Below are positions 16,875-24,628 of a stretch of DNA of 64,000 bases, one piece after another. The position numbers and the translations under genes were made by a program. The DNA is from Bacteroidales bacterium (GTDB lineage Bacteria; Bacteroidota; Bacteroidia; Bacteroidales; VadinHA17), in contig JALONR010000002.1 in NCBI GenBank assembly GCA_025454815.1, forward strand, positions 1 to 64,000, in the 5' to 3' direction. The notes under the pieces were generated by a model. It was given only the letters and a program-made list of their open reading frames with translations, was not told where the DNA came from and ran no database searches. Position 1 is the stretch's first letter; every line of letters begins with the position of its first letter.

Positions 16875-17584
16875 TTTGGATTTGAATTGTCATCCAGGAT
16901 GTCGTCAGAGTTGAACTGGAACCCGAGTCTTTTCCCGGTAATCAGCCTTGAGTGCTGTATCTTCGATTCTGCCTGCCCTACAGAGGCTATCTTTACGGTA
17001 TCGTATGGCGGTACCAGCAGGTCAAATTCAAGTGAGTAGTTTATTGCGGTATAGACTATCTTTTTAAGGGATTCCTGGCTGAATGCCTCGTTGCCGTAAT
17101 TGGTGAACAGCATACCCATCTGCCTCTTCCCTTCAACGAAGTACTGGTTCTCATGATTAATGAAAATACGGGCGATAAGGTAACCAAGGTCATCAAGCCT
17201 CGAGTACTTGAATGAATCTGCAAGGAAGTTGTAGATGTTAATGATACCGCTGTATGAGTTGTTCTTGTCCTTCTGGATATAAGTTGTCTTCCATGCCGGA
17301 TGTTCACGGTCAAACTGGAATATGTTTGAGTGCATGCTGAAGAGCAGCAGGTCAGCCGCCACCTTGAGCTGGGCATCGAAGTTGCTCCTGTCAGTATATT
17401 CCATCCTGATCCTCGGGTCAATACCGGTGAGGTTGCTGTTTACATCCCGGGCAAGGTTTTTCAGTATATCCTTCACCATCATGAAGGCAGAAGCAGTATT
17501 GTCAAATACTTTTTGCTTCAGTACTGATTTGCCCCTCAAAGTATCAATTATCACAACCTTTTTCTGTGAATTCTCATCCGCCAT
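16871..17584 (-). CDS. Unrecognised soluble protein coupled to an outer-membrane barrel gene (237 aa)
   Basis: I do not recognise a family. No signal peptide or membrane segment is visible, and the sequence is mixed alpha/beta with several aromatic, hydrophobic segments (for example DLGYLIARIFINHENQYFVEG). There are no cysteines. Translation is coupled by ATGA to the downstream POTRA/barrel gene, which suggests the two serve one process. It is separated from proS by a terminator hairpin, so this pair has its own promoter, although I see no exact -7 box. The gene looks real: long open frame, tight coupling and normal codon use. Confidence 0.65.
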   Translation of the reverse strand: MADENSQKKVVIIDTLRGKSVLKQKVFDNTASAFMMVKDILKNLARDVNSNLTGIDPRIRMEYTDRSNFDAQLKVAADLLLFSMHSNIFQFDREHPAWKTTYIQKDKNNSYSGIINIYNFLADSFKYSRLDDLGYLIARIFINHENQYFVEGKRQMGMLFTNYGNEAFSQESLKKIVYTAINYSLEFDLLVPPYDTVKIASVGQAESKIQHSRLITGKRLGFQFNSDDILDDNSNPK

Positions 17585-17635
17585 GTCAGTTCAATTACAC
17601 GATCGTTAAAATTAAGGATTTATTCCACACAAAAA

Positions 17636-17674
17636 CAACGGGGATGCATTTAAAAAAAAGCAGGTACCCCGTTG
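17636..17674 (-). terminator. Terminator downstream of proS
   Basis: Perfect 8-bp stem (CAACGGGG at 17636-17643 with CCCCGTTG at 17667-17674) and a 23-base A-rich loop. Leftward it is followed by TTTTTG. It ends the proS transcript before the 237-aa gene. Confidence 0.65.
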
Positions 17675-17719
17675 AATAAGGCCGGTTATGACGGGTTCAG
17701 CCATTTTAAAATATTGTCC

Positions 17720-19195
17720 CTAGTAAGCCCTTGCGAAGAGAACTCTTCTTTCCGAAGGCTTGCCCGAAAGGATGCACCTGCCCTTTTCAGGAGGGTTATT
17801 GAACGGGAGGGCCCTGATGGTGGCCTTGGTGAGATCCTTGATCTTTTCCTCGGTTTCAGGGGTGCCGTCCCAGTGGGCCAGTACAAATCCTCCGCGGTTC
17901 TCAATTATGTCAGTGAACTCATCCCAGGTATCTGCCCTGTAAGTATTGCTGTCTCTGAACTCAACCGCTTTTCTGAAGATGTTCTTCTGGATCTCATCCA
18001 TAAGACCCTTCACGTGTTCAACAATGTTGTCACGGCTGACCGTTTCCTTGGTAAGGGTATCGCGCCGGGCAACCTCAACAGTTCCCTGCTCAGCATCCCT
18101 CGGACCTATGGCAAGTCTTACCGGGACACCCTTGAGTTCATATTCTGCGAATTTGAAGCCCGGCTTCTGGGTGTCACGGTTATCATATTTTACCGTGATA
18201 CCGGCCTTCTCAAGCTGTGATTTTAGTTCCAGGGCAATTCCTGAAATGGCATCAAGCTGATCATTGCCCTTGTAAATCGGGACTATCACAACCTGGATCG
18301 GGGCAAGTTTCGGAGGCAGCACCAGGCCGTTATTGTCTGCATGGGCCATTATCAGTGCACCTATGAGACGTGTTGTGACACCCCATGAGGTGGCCCAGAC
18401 ATAATCAAGCTTCCCTTCCTGGTTGGTGAACTGCACATCGAAGGCCTTTGCAAAATTCTGCCCGAGGAAATGGCTGGTTCCGCCCTGGAGTGCCTTGCCG
18501 TCCTGCATAAGCATCTCAATTGTATAGGTATCAATGGCGCCTGCAAACTTCTCGCTGTCAGTCTTTACCCCCTTTACTACCGGCACAGCCATATAATTCT
18601 CAACGAAGTCGGAATAGAGTTCCAGTATCTTCCTTGCTTCTTCCTCAGCCTCCTCCATAGTTGCATGGGCGGTATGCCCCTCCTGCCAGAGGAACTCTGT
18701 TGTACGGAGAAAGAGCCGGGTGCGCATCTCCCACCTGACCACATTTGCCCACTGGTTAATAAGTAACGGCAGATCACGGTATGACTGAATCCAGTCCTTG
18801 TAGGTATTCCAGATTATTGTCTCGGAAGTGGGCCTTACAATCAGTTCTTCCTCGAGCCTGGCATCAGGGTCTACAACTATACCCCTTCCGTCAGGAGAGT
18901 TCTTCAGCCTGTAATGCGTAACTACCGCGCACTCCTTGGCAAAACCCTCTACATGTGCTGCTTCGCGGCTGAAGAACGACTTCGGGATGAACAGGGGGAA
19001 ATAGGCATTCACATGACCTGTTGCCTTGAACATCCTGTCAAGCTCGGCCTGTATTCTTTCCCATATGGCATATCCGTAAGGCTTGATGACCATGCAGCCT
19101 CTCACGGCTGAATTCTCAGCCATATCTGCCTTTATTACAAGGTCATTGTACCACTGTGCATAATTCTCTTCCCTGTTTGTAAGAAATTTGGCCAT
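17720..19195 (-). CDS. proS: Prolyl-tRNA synthetase, archaeal/eukaryal type (491 aa)
   Basis: Charges tRNA-Pro with proline. This is the shorter form without the bacterial insertion domain: class II motif 2 region [19 protein letters not shown] and [27 protein letters not shown], an anticodon-binding domain ([13 protein letters not shown]...[26 protein letters not shown]), and the extra C-terminal domain ending in Arg-Ala-Tyr, the typical end of this type. Length matches that type (about 480-500 aa). A GAGGA lies close before the start. It is divergent from the lipoprotein gene at 19395. This ProS type is widespread in Bacteroidota, so it is not evidence of recent transfer. Confidence 0.95.
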   Translation of the reverse strand: MAKFLTNREENYAQWYNDLVIKADMAENSAVRGCMVIKPYGYAIWERIQAELDRMFKATGHVNAYFPLFIPKSFFSREAAHVEGFAKECAVVTHYRLKNSPDGRGIVVDPDARLEEELIVRPTSETIIWNTYKDWIQSYRDLPLLINQWANVVRWEMRTRLFLRTTEFLWQEGHTAHATMEEAEEEARKILELYSDFVENYMAVPVVKGVKTDSEKFAGAIDTYTIEMLMQDGKALQGGTSHFLGQNFAKAFDVQFTNQEGKLDYVWATSWGVTTRLIGALIMAHADNNGLVLPPKLAPIQVVIVPIYKGNDQLDAISGIALELKSQLEKAGITVKYDNRDTQKPGFKFAEYELKGVPVRLAIGPRDAEQGTVEVARRDTLTKETVSRDNIVEHVKGLMDEIQKNIFRKAVEFRDSNTYRADTWDEFTDIIENRGGFVLAHWDGTPETEEKIKDLTKATIRALPFNNPPEKGRCILSGKPSERRVLFARAY

Positions 19196-19361
19196 TCCTC
19201 AGTTATCGGTTTGTATATTTGTTTATCTCAGAAAAAGACGGCGTAAAAATAGACAAAACTTACGAACCTGAAAGGGAGCCTGATCCGATGCCGAAGTTTT
19301 TATTACAGGGCCGGAATGATAATTATCTCTCTTTCTGAGTGGAATTGGTACGGAATTTGTA

Positions 19362-19369
19362 TAATTTTG
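19362..19369 (+). promoter_or_regulatory. Putative -7 element for the Tyr/Ser-rich lipoprotein (TAATTTTG)
   Basis: Exact TAnnTTTG match, 25 bases before the ATG at 19395. A TTG at 19345-19347 is slightly close for a -33 element. Confidence 0.5.
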
Positions 19370-19380
19370 AGAAGATAACC

Positions 19381-19388
19381 AGGAGGAG
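19381..19388 (+). promoter_or_regulatory. Unusually strong Shine-Dalgarno (AGGAGGAG)
   Basis: A near-perfect anti-16S complement 6 bases before ATG 19395. Most genes in this window lack a recognisable Shine-Dalgarno, as is usual in Bacteroidota, so this site fixes the start and suggests high expression. Confidence 0.6.
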
Positions 19389-19394
19389 ATTGAA

Positions 19395-20834
19395 ATGAAA
19401 AGGTTTTGGTACATTATCCCGGCAATACTTGTGATGACAAGCGCGTGCACGTCACTCCGCTTCACAGGGGCCAGCAATGATGACCTTTATTACAGGCCGT
19501 CAGAGAACCCGGTGACTGTGGCTGATGCTACAATACAGACCCGGAGTGCCGACCAGTCTTATTATGATAATATATATGCGGCTGATACACTGATCGCGGA
19601 TGAGTTCATCCCTGACAATGAGTATTCAGAGTATGCCGCTGAGAATAAATCCACGGTGGTGAACAACTACTACGGCAGTGCGGCTGAAAGGATATACCTC
19701 TTCAATGATGATTATTTCTACCCTTACTGGAGAGATCCATTCTACTTCTCGCCCTATTCACTGAGGCTCAGCTTCGGCTACGGATACTGGAACCCTTACA
19801 GGTCACCCTACTACTGGGGATATGATCCCTTCATGTATGACTGGTATTATCCCTATTCATTCTATCAGCCTTATTACTCGTACTATGGCGGATATCCCTA
19901 CTATGGATATTACGGATACAACTACTACCCGTGGTATTCGGGGTACGGGTATGCCCCATACTATAACAACAGCATCGATTACACTGCAAAAACCGGCCGT
20001 CGTGGCGGATACAGCACAATGGCCAGGGGATCATATTCATCCACCGATACCAGGAGCAAGTCAGGATATGCACCTTCCGGTGACATGAGCAGCAGGAGGC
20101 TTGGCACCGCTTCCGCAACATCGGCGGCTGCAGGTACAGCCGCTCCGGGATCCCGCAGAACCGGATCGGAGACAGTTACATACAGGGATGCTGCAGCAAC
20201 CGGCAACACAACCGGTACCAGGAGAACAGAACAGCAGACATTCAATTATAACAGGGAAGGTTCAGCCACAGGCACAGTCTCCAGGCCGGAATACACCCGC
20301 CGCGAGGCAACAGGTACCCAGAACCCGGCCCAGACACGTACCCAGTCACAGGTAAGGCAGGAAATATCAAATCAGACCAGGACTCAAACCCAGACCCCTG
20401 TAAGGTCTCAGTCGGTCAACCGTCCGGAATACCAGACTACTGAAAGGAGCTATACGCCCAGTTACAACAACCCGAGGGTCAGCTCAAGGCCTTCCTACAA
20501 TACAACCCGCAGCAGCGGTACAACACAGAGCAGCGGTAATGTATCCACCAGGAGCAGCAGTTCATCGGGAAGCACTCCGGCATACACCCCCTCAAGATCA
20601 TCTTCATCTCCGGTCCGCTATTCGGCACCGTCACGCAGCAGCAGCGGATCATCATTCTCATCCCCCTCCAGAAGCAGCGGATCGTCATATTCATCCGGCA
20701 GCAGAAGCAGCTCGGGAGGGTCATATTCCTCGGGTGGAAGCCATAGCTCAGGATCATCCTCATCAGGAACCTCATCCTCCTCTTCATCCTCTTCCTCATC
20801 CTCTGGCCGAAGCTCCTCAGGCGGAAGAAGGTAA
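19395..20834 (+). CDS. Low-complexity surface lipoprotein, Tyr/Pro/Gly-rich then Ser/Arg-rich (479 aa)
   Basis: No known domain. The N terminus is a lipoprotein signal with lipobox MTSAC and lipidated C18. A spaced acidic/aromatic region follows, then about residues 95-195 are extremely rich in Tyr with Trp, Pro and Gly (YYSYYGGYPYYGYYGYNYY). Residues of about 195-479 are Thr/Arg/Gln-rich passing to Ser/Gly/Arg-rich, ending in an almost pure Ser tract. The charge is strongly basic in the second half. The protein is likely disordered or fibre-like on the cell surface. Such tracts attract false database names (vitellogenin-like). It has a strong Shine-Dalgarno and its own promoter, and is followed 80 bases later by a FadL-type porin. 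Confidence 0.75.
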   Translation: MKRFWYIIPAILVMTSACTSLRFTGASNDDLYYRPSENPVTVADATIQTRSADQSYYDNIYAADTLIADEFIPDNEYSEYAAENKSTVVNNYYGSAAERIYLFNDDYFYPYWRDPFYFSPYSLRLSFGYGYWNPYRSPYYWGYDPFMYDWYYPYSFYQPYYSYYGGYPYYGYYGYNYYPWYSGYGYAPYYNNSIDYTAKTGRRGGYSTMARGSYSSTDTRSKSGYAPSGDMSSRRLGTASATSAAAGTAAPGSRRTGSETVTYRDAAATGNTTGTRRTEQQTFNYNREGSATGTVSRPEYTRREATGTQNPAQTRTQSQVRQEISNQTRTQTQTPVRSQSVNRPEYQTTERSYTPSYNNPRVSSRPSYNTTRSSGTTQSSGNVSTRSSSSSGSTPAYTPSRSSSSPVRYSAPSRSSSGSSFSSPSRSSGSSYSSGSRSSSGGSYSSGGSHSSGSSSSGTSSSSSSSSSSSGRSSSGGRR

Positions 20835-20914
20835 ACGAATTCGTTGTTATTAATGACTGATGTTCCGCCCGTTGCCGGAGCAACAGGAATAGTATATCTG
20901 AAAAAATAAAGGAA

Positions 20915-22429
20915 ATGAAAAGAAAAATACTACTGATGGCCGCAGCAATCCTGCTGATACCTGCCTGGTTAAACGGACAGAATATGGATGATGCACTCAG
21001 GTACTCAAAACTCTTTTACCAGGGTACAGCGAGGTTCAACGGTATGAGCGGGGCCTTCACAGCCCTGGGAGGCGACGTGTCGGCAATAGCACTCAACCCT
21101 GCAGCAGCAGGCCTCTTCCGGTCAACCGAGATATCAATTACTCCGCTGGTATTCTTCCGTGACATGAATACTGACTGGAACGGCTACGGATCAGACGACA
21201 GCTACTCGGGGCTTAACCTCGGACAGATTGGAGTGGTCTCATCTTTCGGAACCGGGAGAAATTCGGGCTTGACAAACCTCGGTTTTGCCTATACCTTCAA
21301 CCGGACCAACAACTATTACAGGAACTCGGTTATTGACGGAATCAGTGACAACGGATCAATGGCTGATTTCTGGGCATTGCAGGCAGACGGGTTCAGAACC
21401 GGTGAACTCGGAGGACAGGCATGGATGGCATATGATACTTACCTCATTGATACCCTGCCGAATTTCCTTGACCAGTATGCATCCATCTTCTCCTACTACG
21501 GCGAGACAGACCCCGCTTACGGGCAGCAGGTAAGGAGAACCATTGACAATTCAGGCTTCAGCAATGAACATACGGTGTCCCTGGGTGCCAACCTGGGTGA
21601 CAAAATCTATGTGGGAGCAGGGTTCGGTATTGCCGGTATCACCTATACAGGCCACTATATTCACAGGGAAATAGATGAGGCCGGGAGAACATTTGACTTC
21701 GTTAATTTCACATACACGGATCACTTCAGGGCTGAGGGCTCAGGATGGAATTTCAGGATAGGGGCAATCGCCAGACCCTTTGAATCACTTCGCCTTGGAA
21801 TAGGGTTTACCACACCAACGATTTATACCATAAACGAGGTATTCTACAATAACCTCTCCGTAAAACTTGACAATGACACACCGTCTGATCCCTCTGACGA
21901 TGCAAATCCAACTGCCAGCCAGGATAATCTGACCTACAGGTACCGGCTTACAACCCCTTATCATCTCAATGCAGGGATAGCCTACCAGATAGGAAATTTT
22001 GGGTTGATAAGCGCTGACTATGAATTTATTGACTATTCCACAGCCAGGCTGAGCAATGGTACTGAAGGATATGAATTTGAATCCGAGAATGAAGATCTTG
22101 CAGCAGAAATGGGCCCTGCCGGCAACCTGAGAATCGGCGCTGAGGTGCGTACCGGCCCGCTTTACCTTCGCGGCGGTTACAGTCATTACGCTTCAGCATT
22201 CAGGAGCGGTACCCTTAACGAAGACGCCAGCTCAAACGGCTACAGTGCAGGAATTGGTTACAGGCAGGATAAGTTCTACCTTGACGCGGCAATGGTCTGG
22301 CTTACAAGCTACGAGGCTTACATGATGTTCCCGGATGATCCGAGACCGTCTCCGTTCTACCGAAGTGATCCGGCAAATCTGAATACAAAGGATAAGTACC
22401 TGTCAGTCACGTTGGGACTGAAATTCTAA
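20915..22429 (+). CDS. OmpP1/FadL-family outer-membrane transporter (504 aa)
   Basis: Outer-membrane beta-barrel for uptake of hydrophobic compounds. Signal peptide KRKILLMAAAILLIPAWLNGQ is followed by DALRYSKLFYQGTARFNGMSGAFTALGGD and ALNPAAAGLF. This is the FadL-type N-terminal plug region with its conserved ARxxGMxGAxxALGGD...NPAG pattern. The rest is alternating barrel sequence ending in a C-terminal Phe (LSVTLGLKF), as expected for Bam-inserted proteins. It is likely co-transcribed with the Tyr/Ser-rich lipoprotein or has its own promoter in the 80-base gap. It is convergent with wbqC, with 6 bases between the stops. Substrate unknown. Confidence 0.85.
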   Translation: MKRKILLMAAAILLIPAWLNGQNMDDALRYSKLFYQGTARFNGMSGAFTALGGDVSAIALNPAAAGLFRSTEISITPLVFFRDMNTDWNGYGSDDSYSGLNLGQIGVVSSFGTGRNSGLTNLGFAYTFNRTNNYYRNSVIDGISDNGSMADFWALQADGFRTGELGGQAWMAYDTYLIDTLPNFLDQYASIFSYYGETDPAYGQQVRRTIDNSGFSNEHTVSLGANLGDKIYVGAGFGIAGITYTGHYIHREIDEAGRTFDFVNFTYTDHFRAEGSGWNFRIGAIARPFESLRLGIGFTTPTIYTINEVFYNNLSVKLDNDTPSDPSDDANPTASQDNLTYRYRLTTPYHLNAGIAYQIGNFGLISADYEFIDYSTARLSNGTEGYEFESENEDLAAEMGPAGNLRIGAEVRTGPLYLRGGYSHYASAFRSGTLNEDASSNGYSAGIGYRQDKFYLDAAMVWLTSYEAYMMFPDDPRPSPFYRSDPANLNTKDKYLSVTLGLKF

Positions 22430-22435
22430 AGTTGG

Positions 22436-23077
22436 TTAACAGTTGTCTGCTTCCAGGGACCTCAGCAACAAAGCTCGGGTCCCTGGTCCGTTATTAAGCA
22501 GGATATCAATGATACTCAGCCTCGGGATGAACCCATGCCTCTCACTGAATACCTGTGTATAGGGTACAGAGGCATAACCCGGTATCCCTGACGGTCCCTT
22601 GGGGGTAATGGAATACCTGTAGTCATTTCCGGGTCTTCCTTCCGGCTCAAAGTGGTCAGTATATCCTGTCTCTGCTGTCAGGCCGATTGCCCCGCACATA
22701 GCGTCAAATGCCGCTTTGTTCAGATCAAGAAGGTAATTGTATGGTTTTGATATAACACCTGAGATGATATCAATGTAATACTCAAAGAAGGGAGCCGCAG
22801 CATAGGCTGATATGATGCTCCTGAGGTGCAGGTCACGCCATCTCCTGCTGTTGTCTATGCGCAGATCCTTTATTGCCGTTTTGTGAAATGATCCGCGAAG
22901 TACAGGTACCACCAGCGGAAGGGCTCCGCCGGATGTCATTATGATGCACCTGTTCCGGTATGTCTGCTTGTGGTAATTCTCCTCCCTCTCAATCAGCACT
23001 CTCCCGCTGCTGGCCACCAGGCTGAAATATTCAGCCGGAGGAAAATATGCGGTTGAGAGAAGGATTTCCTCATTCAT
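22436..23077 (-). CDS. WbqC-like family protein (213 aa)
   Basis: WbqC-like proteins are often found with surface-polysaccharide genes; the biochemical role is not established. The family pattern is recognisable: a start with LLSTAYFPPAEYFSLVASSGRVLIE, then the basic segment YHKQTYRNRCII and VVPVLRGSFHKTAIKDLRID, and a C-terminal half with PFFEYY and LNKAAFDAMC. ATG 23077 (MNEEILLS) is chosen: it begins at the family's first strand and overlaps the larB stop by 8 bases. A longer frame to 23134 would lie inside larB. The last position in a larC-larE-larB-wbqC run is odd for this family. Confidence 0.75.
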   Translation of the reverse strand: MNEEILLSTAYFPPAEYFSLVASSGRVLIEREENYHKQTYRNRCIIMTSGGALPLVVPVLRGSFHKTAIKDLRIDNSRRWRDLHLRSIISAYAAAPFFEYYIDIISGVISKPYNYLLDLNKAAFDAMCGAIGLTAETGYTDHFEPEGRPGNDYRYSITPKGPSGIPGYASVPYTQVFSERHGFIPRLSIIDILLNNGPGTRALLLRSLEADNC

Positions 23078-23828
23078 TTCCGCAGAGTCTGTTAATCCTG
23101 CTTGCGGCAAACCCGGCACCGAAACCGTTGTCAATATTTACAACGGTAACCCCGGCGGCACAACTGGTCATCATAGCCAGGAGGGCTGAAATACCCTCAA
23201 ATGATGCTCCGTAACCCACGCTTGTGGGAACGGCAATTACAGGCATGTTCACCAGACCCCCTACAACGCTGGCCAGCGCCCCCTCCATGCCGGCGATTAC
23301 AACGGCAACCCGGCACGCCCTTATGTCGGGAAGCTTGTCTACCAGCCTGTGTATGCCTGCCACTCCGGCATCATAGATCCTGACCACTTCATTGCCCAGC
23401 AGTTCGGCAGTGACTGCAGCCTCCTCTGCTACCGGGATGTCAGAGGTGCCTGCCGTGATGACGGCTATCTTCGTTGCCGCAGGAATAATTTTCTTTTTCG
23501 CGATACTTATGATCCGTGCAGTTTCATAGTAAATCGCTGAAGGAAAGGAGGGGGTGATAAAATCAAACATCTCTTTGCCTGCCCTGGTACCTATAATATT
23601 ATTGTCATGCCCATCCATGGCCTGGAATATGGCTTTGATCTGCTCCGGTGTCTTGCCTGCACAGTAAACAATCTCCGGGTAGCCTGTCCTCAGCTCACGG
23701 TGATGGTCTATCCGCGCAAATCCGAGGTCAGTGTAGGGGAAATCGCGCAGTTTCTCCATTGCCTCATTCACGGTTACCGCCCCGGTGCTAAGACCCTTCA
23801 GTATCTTTTCAAGTTCTGTTGCGTTCAT
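23070..23828 (-). CDS. larB: LarB, pyridinium-3,5-biscarboxylic acid mononucleotide synthase (252 aa)
   Basis: First enzyme of nickel-pincer nucleotide (NPN) cofactor synthesis: carboxylates and hydrolyses nicotinic acid adenine dinucleotide. The C-terminal half is PurE-like with the family blocks VVIAGMEGALASVVGGLVNMPVIAVPTSVGYGASFEGISALLAMM and CAAGVTVVNIDNGFGAG. The N-terminal part has the LarB pattern LRDFPYTDLGFARIDHHRELRTGYPEIVYC. Its start overlaps the larE stop by ATGA (23825-23828). Length is normal. Part of a compact larC-larE-larB operon, with no larA in the window. Confidence 0.93.
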   Translation of the reverse strand: MNATELEKILKGLSTGAVTVNEAMEKLRDFPYTDLGFARIDHHRELRTGYPEIVYCAGKTPEQIKAIFQAMDGHDNNIIGTRAGKEMFDFITPSFPSAIYYETARIISIAKKKIIPAATKIAVITAGTSDIPVAEEAAVTAELLGNEVVRIYDAGVAGIHRLVDKLPDIRACRVAVVIAGMEGALASVVGGLVNMPVIAVPTSVGYGASFEGISALLAMMTSCAAGVTVVNIDNGFGAGFAASRINRLCGNE

Positions 23829-24628
23829 TCTTCTGTTGTTTTGTTCATACTCCCGCTCCGGTATCCCTCGGCGTCAAATGTGACATACCTGAACCCTGTG
23901 CTCTTCAGAGCTGTGGCAAGATGCATTCTGACCTCCCGACTGCTGATTTTTTCAAAGTGTTCGTTTCTGAATTCAATCCTTGCAAGGTCTCCGTGAACCC
24001 TGACACGGGCTCCGGTGAAACCGGCTTCCCTGACTTTTTCTTCAGCCTTCTCTGCCATCCGGAGACTGGCCGGACTGATCATTGTGTTATGGGGGAACCG
24101 TGTCAGCAGGCAGGTGTTTGAGGGTCTGTCACTTACCCCCAGCCCGGCCTCACGCGCCAGGGCCCTGATCTCCTCCTTGGCAAGACCAGCTTCAGCGAGC
24201 GGGCTCCTGACCCCGGTCTCTTTCAGCGCTTTGAGGCCGGGACGGTAATCAAGCAGGTCATCTGAATTGGTGCCGTCAAAAACAAAGGAGAATCCTTCTT
24301 CCCGTGCCACACCGGTAACAGCTCCCATCACCTCCCTCTTGCAAAGGTAGCAACGGTCAGGGGGATTGCTGATAACCGTGGTGGGTATGTCAAACCTCAC
24401 CTCCCTGTGTAAAATTCCTGTTTCACGGCAGAACAGGGCAGCTTCATCAATCTCTGAAGAGAACATGTAGGGAGTGCTGACTGTGACTGCCATCACCCTG
24501 AGTCCCGGTACTCCGGCTGCAACACTTAAAAGAAAGGTGCTGTCAGTCCCGCCGGAAAGTGCTATGACGGCAGAGCCGGCCTCCGACAGGATAGACCTCA
24601 GTTTGTTCAGTTTTTCCGCAGCTGTCAT
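23825..24628 (-). CDS. larE: LarE, ATP-dependent sulfur transferase for the nickel-pincer cofactor (267 aa)
   Basis: Adenylates the LarB product and inserts sulfur. The PP-loop ALSGGTDSTFLL (SGGTDS at 25-30) binds ATP. C173 in RPSNTCLLTRFP is at the position of the sacrificial cysteine of the Lactobacillus plantarum enzyme. A CYLC pair (C93, C96) follows a PPDR block. I do not see the extra cysteines that would argue clearly for the [4Fe-4S] form, so single-turnover sulfur sacrifice is the default inference. ATGA overlaps at both ends with larC and larB show tight coupling. Confidence 0.93.
   Translation of the reverse strand: MTAAEKLNKLRSILSEAGSAVIALSGGTDSTFLLSVAAGVPGLRVMAVTVSTPYMFSSEIDEAALFCRETGILHREVRFDIPTTVISNPPDRCYLCKREVMGAVTGVAREEGFSFVFDGTNSDDLLDYRPGLKALKETGVRSPLAEAGLAKEEIRALAREAGLGVSDRPSNTCLLTRFPHNTMISPASLRMAEKAEEKVREAGFTGARVRVHGDLARIEFRNEHFEKISSREVRMHLATALKSTGFRYVTFDAEGYRSGSMNKTTEE

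Noticed and set aside
17720..19195. proS as a recent transfer from archaea
   Set aside because: The archaeal/eukaryal-type enzyme is common in Bacteroidota and base use matches the neighbours.
19253..19262. Minus-strand promoter for proS (TAAGTTTTG)
   Set aside because: It has one extra base relative to TAnnTTTG and lies about 60 bases upstream; not strong enough to list.
20479..20883. Minus-strand frame of 134 aa rich in Met, Arg and Cys
   Set aside because: It is the antisense shadow of the Ser-rich tract of the lipoprotein; its composition follows from reverse-complement serine codons.
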